Below are positions 47,394 through 56,615 of a DNA stretch of 64,000 nucleotides, piece after piece. Location: positions 62,001 through 126,000 of the forward strand of contig NZ_FNAL01000008.1 of the NCBI RefSeq assembly GCF_900101915.1, in the 5' to 3' direction. Under the pieces are notes generated by a model. That model was not told the origin of the DNA, did not search any database, and saw nothing but the letters and a program-made list of their open reading frames with translations. Positions within the stretch are counted from its first letter, which is position 1. Every line of letters begins with the position of its first letter. The DNA comes from Psychrobacter pacificensis (GTDB lineage: Bacteria > Pseudomonadota > Gammaproteobacteria > Pseudomonadales > Moraxellaceae). The position numbers were made by a program, and so were the translations under genes.

Positions 47394-48641
47394 CTATATA
47401 ACCATTGCCATCAGTTCGCGATCGCAATCCTCCCAATTTATAGAAGCTGCTGACGCTTTGGCATCATGTTCAGTTTCTGTTTTTTCTGTAGCTGTATCGA
47501 CAGCATTTGTATCTACAGCATTGCCTAGTTGCAAAATGATTTCTAGCCGACTATCAGTCTGTGGATCGATTGTTTTGGTGGTTAGACTACCAGGGTTAAA
47601 ATTGATCTGCAGCCAGCCATCAGAAGTATGAACCACGCCTTTGATACGTTGCCAGTTTGGCAAATTCAATAACCAATTCTGTAAATCGTCAGCGTTTAGT
47701 ATGTAGTGTGCAGGTAATCGCCATCCAGCCAACTGAAAATCCTGCTGCTCTTCATGATAGCGATAGGGCAGATCACTATTAGCACTAGCCTGAGCTTCTG
47801 TCTCATCGGTAGATGAACTCGATGATGGTACAGTTGCTAAAGAGTTGGCTTGAGACTGTAAACCAATCAGCGATTTTTGAGGATGAGCGATATTGACTTT
47901 TCGTTGATTCGAAATGATAGAGCTGGGCTTATTCAGTTGGTCGTTCAGCGTTGTCGAATACGCATCTGCTACAAGATTATCTATTAAATGAACGTCTGAT
48001 GAATCTATTGTCTCAGCTACCGTTAGTTCAGATACTGCCCAAATGATTTTCACTTGTGAATTTAGCTTGGCTATCCATTCTACCAAGGCTTGTTCTTCGC
48101 TAGTATTTAGTTGGGCGTAGCGATTAATTACTAGTACATCGGCATCACGCACAGGCGCTTGAAAACCCTCATGGTCACGATACTTAATCTGTTGCCACTG
48201 CTCGCCACTCAGTACAGTTATCACCGCATTCATCTGTAGTGCGGTTTGCCAATGCGGCGCACTGAGCTGTAATATCAGCTCGCGTGGATGTGCCAATCCT
48301 GTGGGTTCAATAAGCAGTCTTCGCGGGTGATGGTCATTAAGCAGACGACTGATCGCAATTTGTAAGGGCAGTTGACTGGTACAGCAAATACAGCCGCCAC
48401 TGACTTCACGCATGGCGATATTCTGTTGCTCAAGATCGTTATCTTGAGAGCTTGCCAATAGTGCACCATCAATACCGATACGGCCAAACTCATTGATTAA
48501 TAGCGCCCAGCGCTCGTCATTTGGCTTTGTGGCAAGTAGCTGATTGATGACGGTGGTTTTGCCAGCACCTAAAAACCCTGTCACTAACGTGCAGGGTATG
48601 TTTTGAAAAATAATAGGGTTTTTCACAGATATGCTCATCAT
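47394..48641 (-). CDS. CobW/COG0523-family G3E GTPase (metallochaperone-like)
   Basis: COG0523 proteins are GTPases linked to zinc, cobalt or nitrile hydratase metal handling. Walker A is TLVTGFLGAGKTTVINQLL, the metal-binding CxCC motif is SGGCICCTSQLP (Cys84, Cys86, Cys87 from ATG 48641), and the ExGE-like switch IEPTGLAHPREL follows. The C-terminal CobW_C domain is recognisable around the RLPAHYILNADDLQNWLLNLPNWQRIKGVVHT stretch, split by a Ser/Thr-rich insertion. ATG 48641 is chosen; a GTG at 48671 gives ten more residues. It lies just downstream of ompR on the same strand. The His-rich tail common in zinc-dedicated members is absent, and there is no Zur site that I can show. Confidence 0.88.
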   Translation of the reverse strand: MMSISVKNPIIFQNIPCTLVTGFLGAGKTTVINQLLATKPNDERWALLINEFGRIGIDGALLASSQDNDLEQQNIAMREVSGGCICCTSQLPLQIAISRLLNDHHPRRLLIEPTGLAHPRELILQLSAPHWQTALQMNAVITVLSGEQWQQIKYRDHEGFQAPVRDADVLVINRYAQLNTSEEQALVEWIAKLNSQVKIIWAVSELTVAETIDSSDVHLIDNLVADAYSTTLNDQLNKPSSIISNQRKVNIAHPQKSLIGLQSQANSLATVPSSSSSTDETEAQASANSDLPYRYHEEQQDFQLAGWRLPAHYILNADDLQNWLLNLPNWQRIKGVVHTSDGWLQINFNPGSLTTKTIDPQTDSRLEIILQLGNAVDTNAVDTATEKTETEHDAKASAASINWEDCDRELMAMVI

Positions 48642-48705
48642 ATCGGCACGTGTTTGTGAATAACCAAACACGGCCTATATTAAAAGAAATGTCATCAGTC
48701 AAAGG

Positions 48706-49464
48706 TTATTCACTCTTGACGGTTTCTACCTCAGCTTCATCAGGAACGAATACATAGCCCACACCCCAAACCGTTTGAATGTAACGGGCTTGTGAAGGGT
48801 TGTCTTCAATCAAGCGACGCAAGCGTGATACTTGCACATCGATAGAGCGCTCCATCGCACCCCACTCACGACCACGAGCAAGGTTCATCAACTTGTCACG
48901 GGTCAACGGCTCACGTGGATGCTGAACTAAAGCCTTTAACACCGAAAACTCACCTGTCGTCAAAGTGACGACATTCCCATCACGTTTGAGCGTGCGAGTC
49001 GATAGATCTAATGTCCATGGACCAAATTCAACCACTTCTAATTGGTGACTTGGTGCCCCTGGAAGCTCACGATTCTGACGACGCAACACGGCTTTGATAC
49101 GCGCCAATAGCTCTTTTGGGTTAAACGGCTTAGGCAGGTAATCATCTGCACCCGCTTCCAAACCTGCGATACGGTCAGCATCGCCACCTTTGGCGGTCAG
49201 CATAATGATTGGAATATCCGCATTGTCTGCACGTAGGCGCTTACAGATGCTAATACCGTCTTCGCCCGGTAGCATCAAATCTAACACCACCAAAGAGAAG
49301 AGCTCACGTTGCATGAGTTTGTCCATCTGACTACCATCATGGGCAGTACGAACGACGAAACCATCGTCTTCTAAGAAGCGCTGTAGCAAAGAGCGCAGGC
49401 GAGCGTCATCATCGACAACTAAAATACGCTGAGTCAAAGTATCGGGGCTGTTGTTATCAGTCAT
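48706..49464 (-). CDS. ompR: OmpR-family response regulator
   Basis: OmpR is a transcription regulator with a receiver domain and a winged-helix DNA-binding domain. The receiver has ILVVDDDARLRSLLQRFLE, phosphoacceptor Asp62 in VVLDLMLPGEDG and the KPFNPKELLARIKAVLRR segment with its conserved Lys-Pro. The C-terminal domain includes LTTGEFSVLKALVQHPREPLTRDKL and SIDVQVSRLRRLIEDNP...IQTVWGVGYVF, close to E. coli OmpR. It has 252 aa. GAGGA precedes ATG 49464. EnvZ is normally the next gene, but here a CobW-type GTPase follows after a short gap, so the cognate kinase must lie elsewhere. Confidence 0.94.
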   Translation of the reverse strand: MTDNNSPDTLTQRILVVDDDARLRSLLQRFLEDDGFVVRTAHDGSQMDKLMQRELFSLVVLDLMLPGEDGISICKRLRADNADIPIIMLTAKGGDADRIAGLEAGADDYLPKPFNPKELLARIKAVLRRQNRELPGAPSHQLEVVEFGPWTLDLSTRTLKRDGNVVTLTTGEFSVLKALVQHPREPLTRDKLMNLARGREWGAMERSIDVQVSRLRRLIEDNPSQARYIQTVWGVGYVFVPDEAEVETVKSE

Positions 49465-49840
49465 ACAGGCATCCTCTTATAAAAATTATTGTTAGCAGAA
49501 ATGACGAGTAAAAAGCGATGAATAAAGCACTGCCATTAATTATCGTTATTTAATGATGGGTCAAAACAAGCACGTCATAAAACCAAAAACTATTGTTCAA
49601 TATATCAGCACATCTCAATATTTGTGCTATGGATACTTTAGTGTATAAGATTGCACTGCGAATTGCATCACTCATAAGAATAAATGCTGTATGCGTTTGT
49701 TTAACAAGGCTACAGAACGTTTGATATAAAACGTTTTATGCCGCAAAACAGGCGATAATTAACGAAAAGATAAAAAGGATTTTTATTCATGCAGCTTTTG
49801 CTATAATGCAAAACTACATTTCTCAACGATTGATACGTAT
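49465..49840. other. Divergent intergenic region ompR-tex
   Basis: 376 bp between two divergent genes. Apart from the promoter candidate next to tex, nothing else was recognised. Confidence 0.5.
49799..49807 (+). promoter_or_regulatory. Extended -10 promoter for tex
   Basis: TGCTATAAT is a perfect extended -10 (TGn plus TATAAT). A transcript from about 49814 would have a short leader to the ATG at 49841. No good -35 is seen, as is common with extended -10 sites. Confidence 0.6.
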
Positions 49841-52384
49841 ATGAGTAGCACTGATACCTTAACGTCATCTCAAACCTCGACAAATGCACAGGTTTTGGAT
49901 GCAACCACACACGCGAATATTCACGACAAGCTTGCTCGCGCGCTTGGCATTAAGACTGCTCAAGTCAATGCGTTTGTGAAGCTTTATGATGAAGGCGCAA
50001 CGGTTCCTTTCATTGCGCGTTACCGCAAAGAAAAAACGCAAAACCTTGATGACGCGCAGCTGCGTGCTCTCGAGAAGTCTCTGAATTATGAGCGTGACAT
50101 GGCCACCCGACGCCTCAAAATCACTGAGCTACTGAGCACGCAAGGCAATTTGACCGATGAGCTGCAGACGCGTATCGATAATGCGACGTCAAAGCTTGAG
50201 CTTGAAGACATCTATCTGCCATATCGTCCGCGTCGTCGTTCACCGGCTGCCAAAGCACGTGCCGCTGGACTCGATGCTGCTGCGCAAGCTGTCTTGACGC
50301 AAGAAATCACCCCGACAGAGGCGCTGGCTGATTATCAAGTTCAGTCAAGTATCACTGATGATAGTGGTAATGAGATCGACGTTGACTTTAGCGATATCGA
50401 CAAGCAGCTTGCTGGTGTGCAAGCCATTATCGTTGATGAGTGGACGCAAGCATTGGGGTTGTTGGACAACTTACGCAATGGTTTTGCCAAAACTGCCAGT
50501 ATCGTATCGAGCGTTGCGAGCGAAGAAAAGCGTGAAGTTGGCGAAAAGTTCAAAGACTACTTTGAGCATAGCGAAAGCCTGGCTCGACTGCCAAACCATC
50601 GCCTATTAGCGATGTTACGTGGTCGTCAAGAAAACGTCTTGGGTCTAAAAATCGAAGGCGAAGACGCACCATTTATCGAAAAAATTATCAATCATTTCGA
50701 TGTCGATGCCAAAGCGCCAGCAGCACGCCGTGAGTTTTTGACAGAGGCGGCCAGTAGTTTGTGGAAAGACAAATGGCGTCCACATATCGAGCACCGCTTA
50801 CTGACCGAAAAGCGCCTAGCTGCAGAAGCAGATGCGATTGATGTGTTCGCTAGTAACTTACAGCATTTATTGATGGCTGCACCAGCAGGCCCTAAAGTGA
50901 TCTTAGGTGTCGATCCTGGTATCCGTCATGGCGTAAAAATGGCTATTGTGGATGCGCAAGGTCATGTCATGTCAGATAGCGAAGAAAAACCTGTCATCGC
51001 GACGGTTTATCCGTTTGCCCCTGACAACAAAATGGATGAAGCCAAAAAAGTCATTGATGAGCTATTAAGTACTTATGATGTTGATTTGGTCGCGATCGGT
51101 AATGGTACGGCAAGTCGCGAAACCGATGCGATGATTAAAGAGATTTTGGCCGCGAACGCTGCACTTAAAGCCAAAGCTGTCATCGTCAATGAATCAGGCG
51201 CTTCCGTCTATTCGGCGAGCGAGCTTGCTAGTGATGAGCTTGCCAATTTAGACGTGTCGGTGCGCGGTGCTGTGTCTATCGCACGTCGCTTGCAAGATCC
51301 GTTATCAGAGCTTGTCAAAGTCGATCCAAAAGCCATCGGTGTAGGTCAGTATCAGCACGATGTGAACCAAAACCAGCTCGCAGATAGTCTTGATAAAGTG
51401 ACTCAAGATAGCGTGAATGCGGTTGGTGTTGATGTGAATACAGCGAGTCCTGCTATTTTGGCACATATCGCGGGTCTGAACCGTAATGTGGCGCAGCAAA
51501 TCGTGACTTATCGCCGCGAGCACGGGGCATTTGATAGCCGTGAAGCACTCAAAAATGTTCCACGTCTAGGCGCTAAGACCTTTGAGCAAGCAGCAGGTTT
51601 CTTACGCATCCATAATGGCAGCAATCCACTAGATGCGACAGGCGTGCATCCAGAGAGCTATGCCTTGGTTGATAGCTTACTCGCACAAGCCGGCAAGCCT
51701 TTATCAGAAGTCATCGGTAACGATGGTGTACTGAATGCTATCGATACGACTGCGCTGGCTGCTAACGATGATAATGTCAGCGTAAAAGCGATTATCGAAG
51801 AGCTTGCTAAACCTGCACGCGATCCACGTCCTGAGTTTAAAACGGCTAACTTCCGTGATGATGTCAATAGTATCAAAGATTTGAGCGAAGGTATGCAGCT
51901 TGAAGGTGTGGTCACTAACGTAACGGCCTTTGGCTGTTTCGTTGATGTCGGTGTACATCAGGATGGTTTGGTCCATATCTCTCAGATGGCCAATGACTTT
52001 GTCGCAGATCCCATGAACCGCGTCAAACCTGGTGATATCGTATCGGTTCGTGTTATTTCTATCGATGAAAAACGTGGTCGTATCGGATTTAGTATGAAGC
52101 CTGAGTCTGAAAAACCTGTCCGTACGGCTGCTAAGTCTACTGCAACCAGTACAGATGGTGAAAAAGTGAGCCGTCCACGCAGTAATCAGGCGAATAGTGA
52201 CCGTCCAAATAATAGTCGTTCTGCTGCTGATAAGCGTTCGTCTAAGCCACGTGGTAAACGTCAGGACAATACGAATAGTAACCGTAGCAAACCGATCAAA
52301 AACGATAAAGCGCAAGCACCTAGTAAAATGGGTACACTTGGCGCCTTGTTACAAGAAGCTGGCGTGACTAAAACTAAGAAATAG
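49841..52384 (+). CDS. tex: Tex/YhgF RNA-binding transcription accessory protein
   Basis: Tex is a conserved cytosolic nucleic-acid-binding protein first linked to toxin gene expression in Bordetella. The order of domains is as expected: N-terminal helical part with VPFIARYRKEKTQNLDDAQLR and LEDIYLPYRPRRRSPAAKARAAGL; a YqgF-type fold (VILGVDPGIRHGVKMAIVD); helix-hairpin-helix segments (VNTASPAILAHIAGLNRNVAQQI); and an S1 domain (LEGVVTNVTAFGCFVDVGVHQDGLVHISQM). The 847 aa length exceeds the usual 770-790, because of a polar leader of about 25 residues and a basic, Ser/Asn-rich C-terminal tail of about 95 residues. Confidence 0.96.
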   Translation: MSSTDTLTSSQTSTNAQVLDATTHANIHDKLARALGIKTAQVNAFVKLYDEGATVPFIARYRKEKTQNLDDAQLRALEKSLNYERDMATRRLKITELLSTQGNLTDELQTRIDNATSKLELEDIYLPYRPRRRSPAAKARAAGLDAAAQAVLTQEITPTEALADYQVQSSITDDSGNEIDVDFSDIDKQLAGVQAIIVDEWTQALGLLDNLRNGFAKTASIVSSVASEEKREVGEKFKDYFEHSESLARLPNHRLLAMLRGRQENVLGLKIEGEDAPFIEKIINHFDVDAKAPAARREFLTEAASSLWKDKWRPHIEHRLLTEKRLAAEADAIDVFASNLQHLLMAAPAGPKVILGVDPGIRHGVKMAIVDAQGHVMSDSEEKPVIATVYPFAPDNKMDEAKKVIDELLSTYDVDLVAIGNGTASRETDAMIKEILAANAALKAKAVIVNESGASVYSASELASDELANLDVSVRGAVSIARRLQDPLSELVKVDPKAIGVGQYQHDVNQNQLADSLDKVTQDSVNAVGVDVNTASPAILAHIAGLNRNVAQQIVTYRREHGAFDSREALKNVPRLGAKTFEQAAGFLRIHNGSNPLDATGVHPESYALVDSLLAQAGKPLSEVIGNDGVLNAIDTTALAANDDNVSVKAIIEELAKPARDPRPEFKTANFRDDVNSIKDLSEGMQLEGVVTNVTAFGCFVDVGVHQDGLVHISQMANDFVADPMNRVKPGDIVSVRVISIDEKRGRIGFSMKPESEKPVRTAAKSTATSTDGEKVSRPRSNQANSDRPNNSRSAADKRSSKPRGKRQDNTNSNRSKPIKNDKAQAPSKMGTLGALLQEAGVTKTKK

Positions 52385-52408
52385 CCAAAATTTATAGCCG
52401 TGTGCAAC

Positions 52409-52437
52409 AAAAAAGGCAGCCAATTGGCTGCCTTTTT
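52409..52437. terminator. Bidirectional terminator after tex
   Basis: GGCAGCCAA / TTGGCTGCC perfect palindrome with A6 upstream and T5 downstream, between convergent genes. Confidence 0.93.
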
Positions 52438-52499
52438 ATATGTCACTTATTGATAGTAGTAAACTATTAGTCATACTATTCAATCAAGCACTGTCATTA

Positions 52500-53009
52500 T
52501 TAACGAATGGTGAAACGACGGTTTTCGTTAAATTGCACTTGACCAGGCTGAGTCGCTAAAAGCTCACCACGACGGTCTTTTTTCTTTTCTTGTAAGGTAA
52601 TCTCGACTGGCTTTTCGCGCATGTCAGCTGGGGTTATTTGGCTGCTTTGAACATCATTTGTCATCTGAGTAGGGCGTTCAGCGGTAGCACGGGCCTGAGC
52701 CAATTCAGCTTTAACTTGATCTTCAGACATTTCTTCGTCCGCTGTAACGGTCATATCTTCGTCCATGCCACCTTCTTTAGATTCCATATCTTCATTTATC
52801 GCGTCCATGTTGTTGTTATCAACAGCACCCGGTTGAGTAGCGACAAGCTCGCCATCAGGGCCTTCTATTTCGGCTTGCAAAGTATTATCGACAGGAGTGG
52901 TACGCATATCTGCTGGCATAATGTCACTGGTATCGACAGGTGCAGCTATTGCTGCCGCTGGCAAAACAAGTGTCGCTCCTAAGACTAACGATAAAATATT
53001 CTTTTTCAT
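52500..53009 (-). CDS. Hypothetical exported acidic protein with an internal repeat
   Basis: I do not recognise a named family. The start at ATG 53009 has GGAG at good spacing and opens a signal peptide (MKKNILSLVLGATLVLPAAA, cleavage near IAA-PVD). The mature part has two copies of a 33-residue unit at residues 31-63 and 126-158 with the shared pattern PADMRxxPVxxTLQ and GELxATQPGxV. The units are separated by a very acidic Met/Asp/Glu-rich linker. The first copy has acidic spacer residues and the second basic ones (EKKKDRR). Location in the periplasm is inferred; function is unknown. Confidence 0.75.
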   Translation of the reverse strand: MKKNILSLVLGATLVLPAAAIAAPVDTSDIMPADMRTTPVDNTLQAEIEGPDGELVATQPGAVDNNNMDAINEDMESKEGGMDEDMTVTADEEMSEDQVKAELAQARATAERPTQMTNDVQSSQITPADMREKPVEITLQEKKKDRRGELLATQPGQVQFNENRRFTIR

Positions 53010-53649
53010 TATAAAACTCCGAATTCGATAAATGAACAATGATTAAAAGCAGCTGCCATATCTATATATAATTATGTCTAAAATGCAGATAATTGAGGAC
53101 AGCCAGATTTTGGTTAGACCTTACTATAATTTGTAAAAACAAAGTACCAGTTATATAGCTGACATTTCAGTAGTAAACTCATTAAGGTTCTAACAGCTTG
53201 GTGTATTGTTGTGACGTTATGAAACTATTAAGCCCACATCTCATTTAAGAAATGAAGTAAGCATTTGGATCTATTTTATTCAACAATGATAGATTTACCA
53301 GTATTTGTATCGATAACAGGCTGCTAAAAACCTTTATCTGGCACACGAACTACTGGAAAATTTTGACTAATATCAATTCGATCAATAACATTATTTTAGA
53401 GAAATATTTTTACTAGATGATGTTTTTTGAAGTGAACTTTGATTAAAATTTTTAAATGAATATTCTCTATAACAATCAAACCGTAATGTATTTTGTCCTA
53501 GCGTATTGAGGAGAATATGGCTGTGCCATTAGACTAAAAATCTGTAGCATAATGTACTAAAAAATCGAAAAACCGCAACATTGATTACCAAAAAATACGC
53601 TATTAGCATTCGCTAATATGATAGATGAGCGCTATAAAATTTGCGTATT
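53010..53649. other. AT-rich intergenic region
   Basis: About 640 bp without a supported gene. A GAGGAG-preceded ATG at 53517 opens only six codons before a stop. The 13-mer TTGAGGAGAATAT at 53506 also occurs at 55415 as the leader of the UPF0391 gene. No repeats or RNAs were recognised. Confidence 0.45.
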
Positions 53650-53680
53650 AAAAAACCGCACCTTGTTATCAAGATACGGT
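53650..53680 (-). terminator. Terminator for the saccharopine-dehydrogenase-like gene
   Basis: Read on the minus strand, ACCGTATCTTG pairs with CAAGGTGCGGT with two G-U pairs and a four-base loop, followed by six T. It lies about 50 bases after the stop. Confidence 0.8.
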
Positions 53681-53731
53681 CATGAAAATCATCAGCATTA
53701 ATAAATCATTATTTAAATGTTTTACATTCGG

Positions 53732-55018
53732 TTAACCATCGATAACTTCAAAGCTTAGACCTGAATGTTCTTCTAAACGGGCTATGAGCTTATCACCCAT
53801 CGCAGAGGCAGGCGTCCAGAATCCGCCGCCAACGTCTTCTTTACTGATATCTTGTGCCAGACATAATGCTGCCTGCGCGAGCATACGAGAAGTGCTACCG
53901 TAACCAGGATCTTTATCGCCGGTAACTTTGACCGTGATGGTGTCGTTTTTAGCTGTTTGACCGAAATGGCGAATATCAAAGTAGCCATTTTCCTGCTCAT
54001 CCTTAGAAGGGCCTGTGCCTGCTTTGGGCAGAACATGCTTGGACAATAACTCACGGCTTGGTTTAATCATCATGGCAGTGGCAAATCCTAGTAGACCCGC
54101 GCTCATCGCGTAGCTTGATAACTTACCTTTGACACCATCTTTCATCCACATGGCTTCGTCATATTTAAAATCGCGACCGTATTCGTAACCGAGTAGCTGG
54201 TTACTGCGATGGACAATACGTGTGTTGATACTCGCCATCACAAAGGGCGCCAACCAACGTTTATGGGCGCTGTCGTATTCTGGTTTGCTGACATTGTCTT
54301 GACGTACATTGGGCACATCTGTGTCATCGTTTAGTAGATAAGGGTTGGCTACTTGCTTACGGCGTGATTTATCTTCACCAACTTCTTCGAATATCGTCGC
54401 CATCGAGGCAATCGTACCACCAGAGATGCCGCCTTTTGCCGCTTTTACGCGCATGTGAATCACGTTACAAGCTTCTCCGAACTTCTCTTCTGCTTTGGTT
54501 TGCGTAAAGTAAACACCCAAATCTGATGGGATAGAATCAAAGCCGCAAGAGTTGACAATCCGTGCGCCGCTTTGTTTGGCAGTATCTTGATATTTGTCCA
54601 TCATGTCTTTGATAAAGATCGCTTCACCAGTAAGATCGACGTAATCGGTACCATTTTCGGCACAAGATTTTATCAAAGGTTCGCCATATTTGAGGTAAGG
54701 GCCGACGGTTGAGATGATGACTTTTGTCTGTTTGGTCATCTCATCAAGGCTGGCAGAGTCTTTACTATTAGCAATGATAATATCTACTTTGCTCTCAAGT
54801 TTCGACTGTAGCTCATTGAGTTTTTCTTCATCACGTCCTGCAATTGCCCAAGTGACGTTAGAGCCATCTTTATTTTTAGCATTGGATAAAAAATTGGTTA
54901 AATAGTGAGCGGTGATTTGTCCGACAAAGCTTGTTGCGCCATATAAGATGACGGCATAAGGGCGGTTGTCGCTAGTATCTTGTTGTGCGGTTTTTGCGGT
55001 ATCCGTCTCGGTACTCAT
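53732..55018 (-). CDS. Saccharopine dehydrogenase-fold oxidoreductase
   Basis: This 428-residue protein has an N-terminal Rossmann domain of the Sacchrp_dh_NADP type: VILYGATSFVGQITAHYL (about residues 23-40), WAIAGRDEEKLNEL, VIISTVGPYLKYGEPLIKSC, DYVDLTGEAIFI and RIVNSCGFDSIPSDLGV. These match the lipid-linked group related to mycobacterial trans-acting enoyl reductase and eukaryotic SCCPDH more than true lysine-pathway enzymes. A weakly hydrophobic stretch (SYAMSAGLLGFATAMMI) lies in the C-terminal half. It stands alone with its own terminator. The substrate is unknown. Confidence 0.88.
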   Translation of the reverse strand: MSTETDTAKTAQQDTSDNRPYAVILYGATSFVGQITAHYLTNFLSNAKNKDGSNVTWAIAGRDEEKLNELQSKLESKVDIIIANSKDSASLDEMTKQTKVIISTVGPYLKYGEPLIKSCAENGTDYVDLTGEAIFIKDMMDKYQDTAKQSGARIVNSCGFDSIPSDLGVYFTQTKAEEKFGEACNVIHMRVKAAKGGISGGTIASMATIFEEVGEDKSRRKQVANPYLLNDDTDVPNVRQDNVSKPEYDSAHKRWLAPFVMASINTRIVHRSNQLLGYEYGRDFKYDEAMWMKDGVKGKLSSYAMSAGLLGFATAMMIKPSRELLSKHVLPKAGTGPSKDEQENGYFDIRHFGQTAKNDTITVKVTGDKDPGYGSTSRMLAQAALCLAQDISKEDVGGGFWTPASAMGDKLIARLEEHSGLSFEVIDG

Positions 55019-55428
55019 AAGTATTGTCCTTAATATATTGGATGATAATGTGACTTTAAACTATAAACCAAGTGGTCTGAATAAGTTAGAAGTTTATGGG
55101 GTCGCGACAGTTTTCATTGCCACATCTATTTTTCAGAAATTTTTGATGTTATTTATATGCAACCATAAGACAATCAATAATTTAGCAAATAAGGTGCTCA
55201 TCATCCTAAATAATATGTTTATAGACACAAGAAAAAATAAAAGGTGTTAACACTTGCTACAAACTTTACATAATCTACTGACATCATTACTAAAATGCAC
55301 GTTGTTTAAAGAGAAATATTGCTAGTCTATGTTTGTAAGCAGATATGACTGGTATTAGAAAAAAAAGTTAAATCAATACTATATAAAGTTTACTATCTGA
55401 TTTTTAACAATTATTTGAGGAGAATATT
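55019..55428. other. Divergent intergenic region
   Basis: 410 bp, AT-rich, between the saccharopine-dehydrogenase-like gene and the UPF0391 gene. It must hold both promoters, but none was assigned with confidence. Confidence 0.45.
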
Positions 55429-55584
55429 ATGTTTCGTTGGGCTATTATCTTTGCAGTAATCGCACTGCTAGCAAGTTTATTAGGATTTGGCGGCGTTGCA
55501 GGACTGTCTGCTAATCTGGCATACATCTTCTTAGCAGTCGCTGTGATTTTATTTATTGTGGCGTTTGTTAGTCGCAAAATGTAA
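55429..55584 (+). CDS. UPF0391 (DUF1328, YtjA-like) small membrane protein
   Basis: This 51-residue protein is nearly all hydrophobic, with two predicted membrane segments (about residues 4-22 and 29-47) around the family motif [17 protein letters not shown] and a short basic end SRKM. E. coli YtjA has 53 aa and the same pattern. GAGGAG lies eight bases upstream of ATG 55429, and a terminator follows at once. Function is unknown; related proteins have been reported as stress-associated. Confidence 0.93.
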   Translation: MFRWAIIFAVIALLASLLGFGGVAGLSANLAYIFLAVAVILFIVAFVSRKM

Positions 55585-55615
55585 ACACAGCTTATTACTA
55601 TAAAAAATCCAGTAT

Positions 55616-55644
55616 AAAAAAAGACCCTCAATTGAGGGTCTTTT
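55616..55644. terminator. Bidirectional terminator after the UPF0391 gene
   Basis: GACCCTCAA / TTGAGGGTC perfect palindrome flanked by A-run and T-run, before the convergent phhB. Confidence 0.93.
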
Positions 55645-55694
55645 CTTATGTTCAACTAAAGCACTTCAGTTACTCATTTAACAGAAATATAAGG

Positions 55695-55988
55695 CTATAG
55701 ACGTTTGGGTTGCACGATATGCTCCATGCGTTTTGCAAGGCGAATGTCCAAACTAGAAACGCCGCCGGTGTCCTGATTGGTTAGGCGTACCTCGACTATA
55801 TTGTATATATTACGCCATTCCGGATGATGTTCGAGTGCTTCAGCATAAAATGCCGCTTGGTTCATAAAACTCATCGCCTCAATAAAATCGCTGAAGTGAT
55901 AGGTCTTGACGATACTATTGCCATCACGCTGCCAACCAGCAAGCTCTTCTAACTGTAGATCAATTTGCTTGTCAGATAAACTACTCAT
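55695..55988 (-). CDS. phhB: Pterin-4a-carbinolamine dehydratase
   Basis: PhhB regenerates the pterin cofactor of phenylalanine hydroxylase by dehydrating 4a-hydroxytetrahydropterin. The family motif [20 protein letters not shown], with the catalytic His-His pair, is followed by [20 protein letters not shown]. Length is 97 aa. No phhA gene is in the window, so a separate role such as molybdopterin metabolism cannot be ruled out. Confidence 0.92.
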   Translation of the reverse strand: MSSLSDKQIDLQLEELAGWQRDGNSIVKTYHFSDFIEAMSFMNQAAFYAEALEHHPEWRNIYNIVEVRLTNQDTGGVSSLDIRLAKRMEHIVQPKRL

Positions 55989-56097
55989 ATTAATAACCTT
56001 TATTGTTATACGGATTGGTTTATTAAAAGTTATATTGGGATGGATCTCCTAATCTAAAATTGCTGCATACTAGTTGTTTGGGATAAAGGGCGGTAAG

Positions 56098-56391
56098 CTA
56101 TACCAAATCTTGGTACTCAGGGTGCTTGCTGATATATGAGGCCACAAACGAGCATTGCGGCACAACCTTTTTATCATGTTCACGGGCGTAATCTAGCGCA
56201 TGTTTGACTAGTGCTGAACCGACACCTTGACCGCCTAACTGTCGCGGAACGATCGTGTGGTCATAGACGAGGGTGTCATCACGGTCTTGATAGCTGATAT
56301 AGCCCGTCTGACCATCGACGGTAGTCTCAAAACGATTCGCTGCTTGATTATGTGCGATATCTAGTGCTGATTTAGTGGTTTGGTTACTCAT
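56098..56391 (-). CDS. Small GNAT-fold N-acetyltransferase (YjdJ-like)
   Basis: This 97-residue protein matches the short GNAT_YjdJ class. The acetyl-CoA-binding loop is VPRQLGGQGVGSALVKHAL (Q/RxxGxG/A form) followed by VVPQCSFVASYISKHPEY, the typical CSFVxxYIxxHPEY end. The N-terminal half includes GQTGYISYQDRDDTLVYDHT. Substrate is unknown. It is between phhB and the desaturase on the same strand, with separate spacing of about 110 and 220 bp. Confidence 0.9.
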   Translation of the reverse strand: MSNQTTKSALDIAHNQAANRFETTVDGQTGYISYQDRDDTLVYDHTIVPRQLGGQGVGSALVKHALDYAREHDKKVVPQCSFVASYISKHPEYQDLV

Positions 56392-56615
56392 GATACAACT
56401 CCATTTATTATTATCGAATTTTTAATAACTGCCATATTTTCTAAGGATGAATGAAGAAGGCAGATTTATTAAATACTACGTCATCAGTAAATATTTTGTG
56501 CTTGGTTGAGTATGTATGATTGATATCAAACAATCTAGTCGCTTACCGTAATAGTCGTTATGACGATTGTTAATAGTATTAATGTCTTTTAATCTGCGTT
56601 AAAAATGTGAATATA

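Noticed and set aside
51704-52315. 203-codon antisense frame within tex
   Set aside because: Long, but rich in Arg/Thr/Ile from reverse reading of tex; tex itself is unambiguous.
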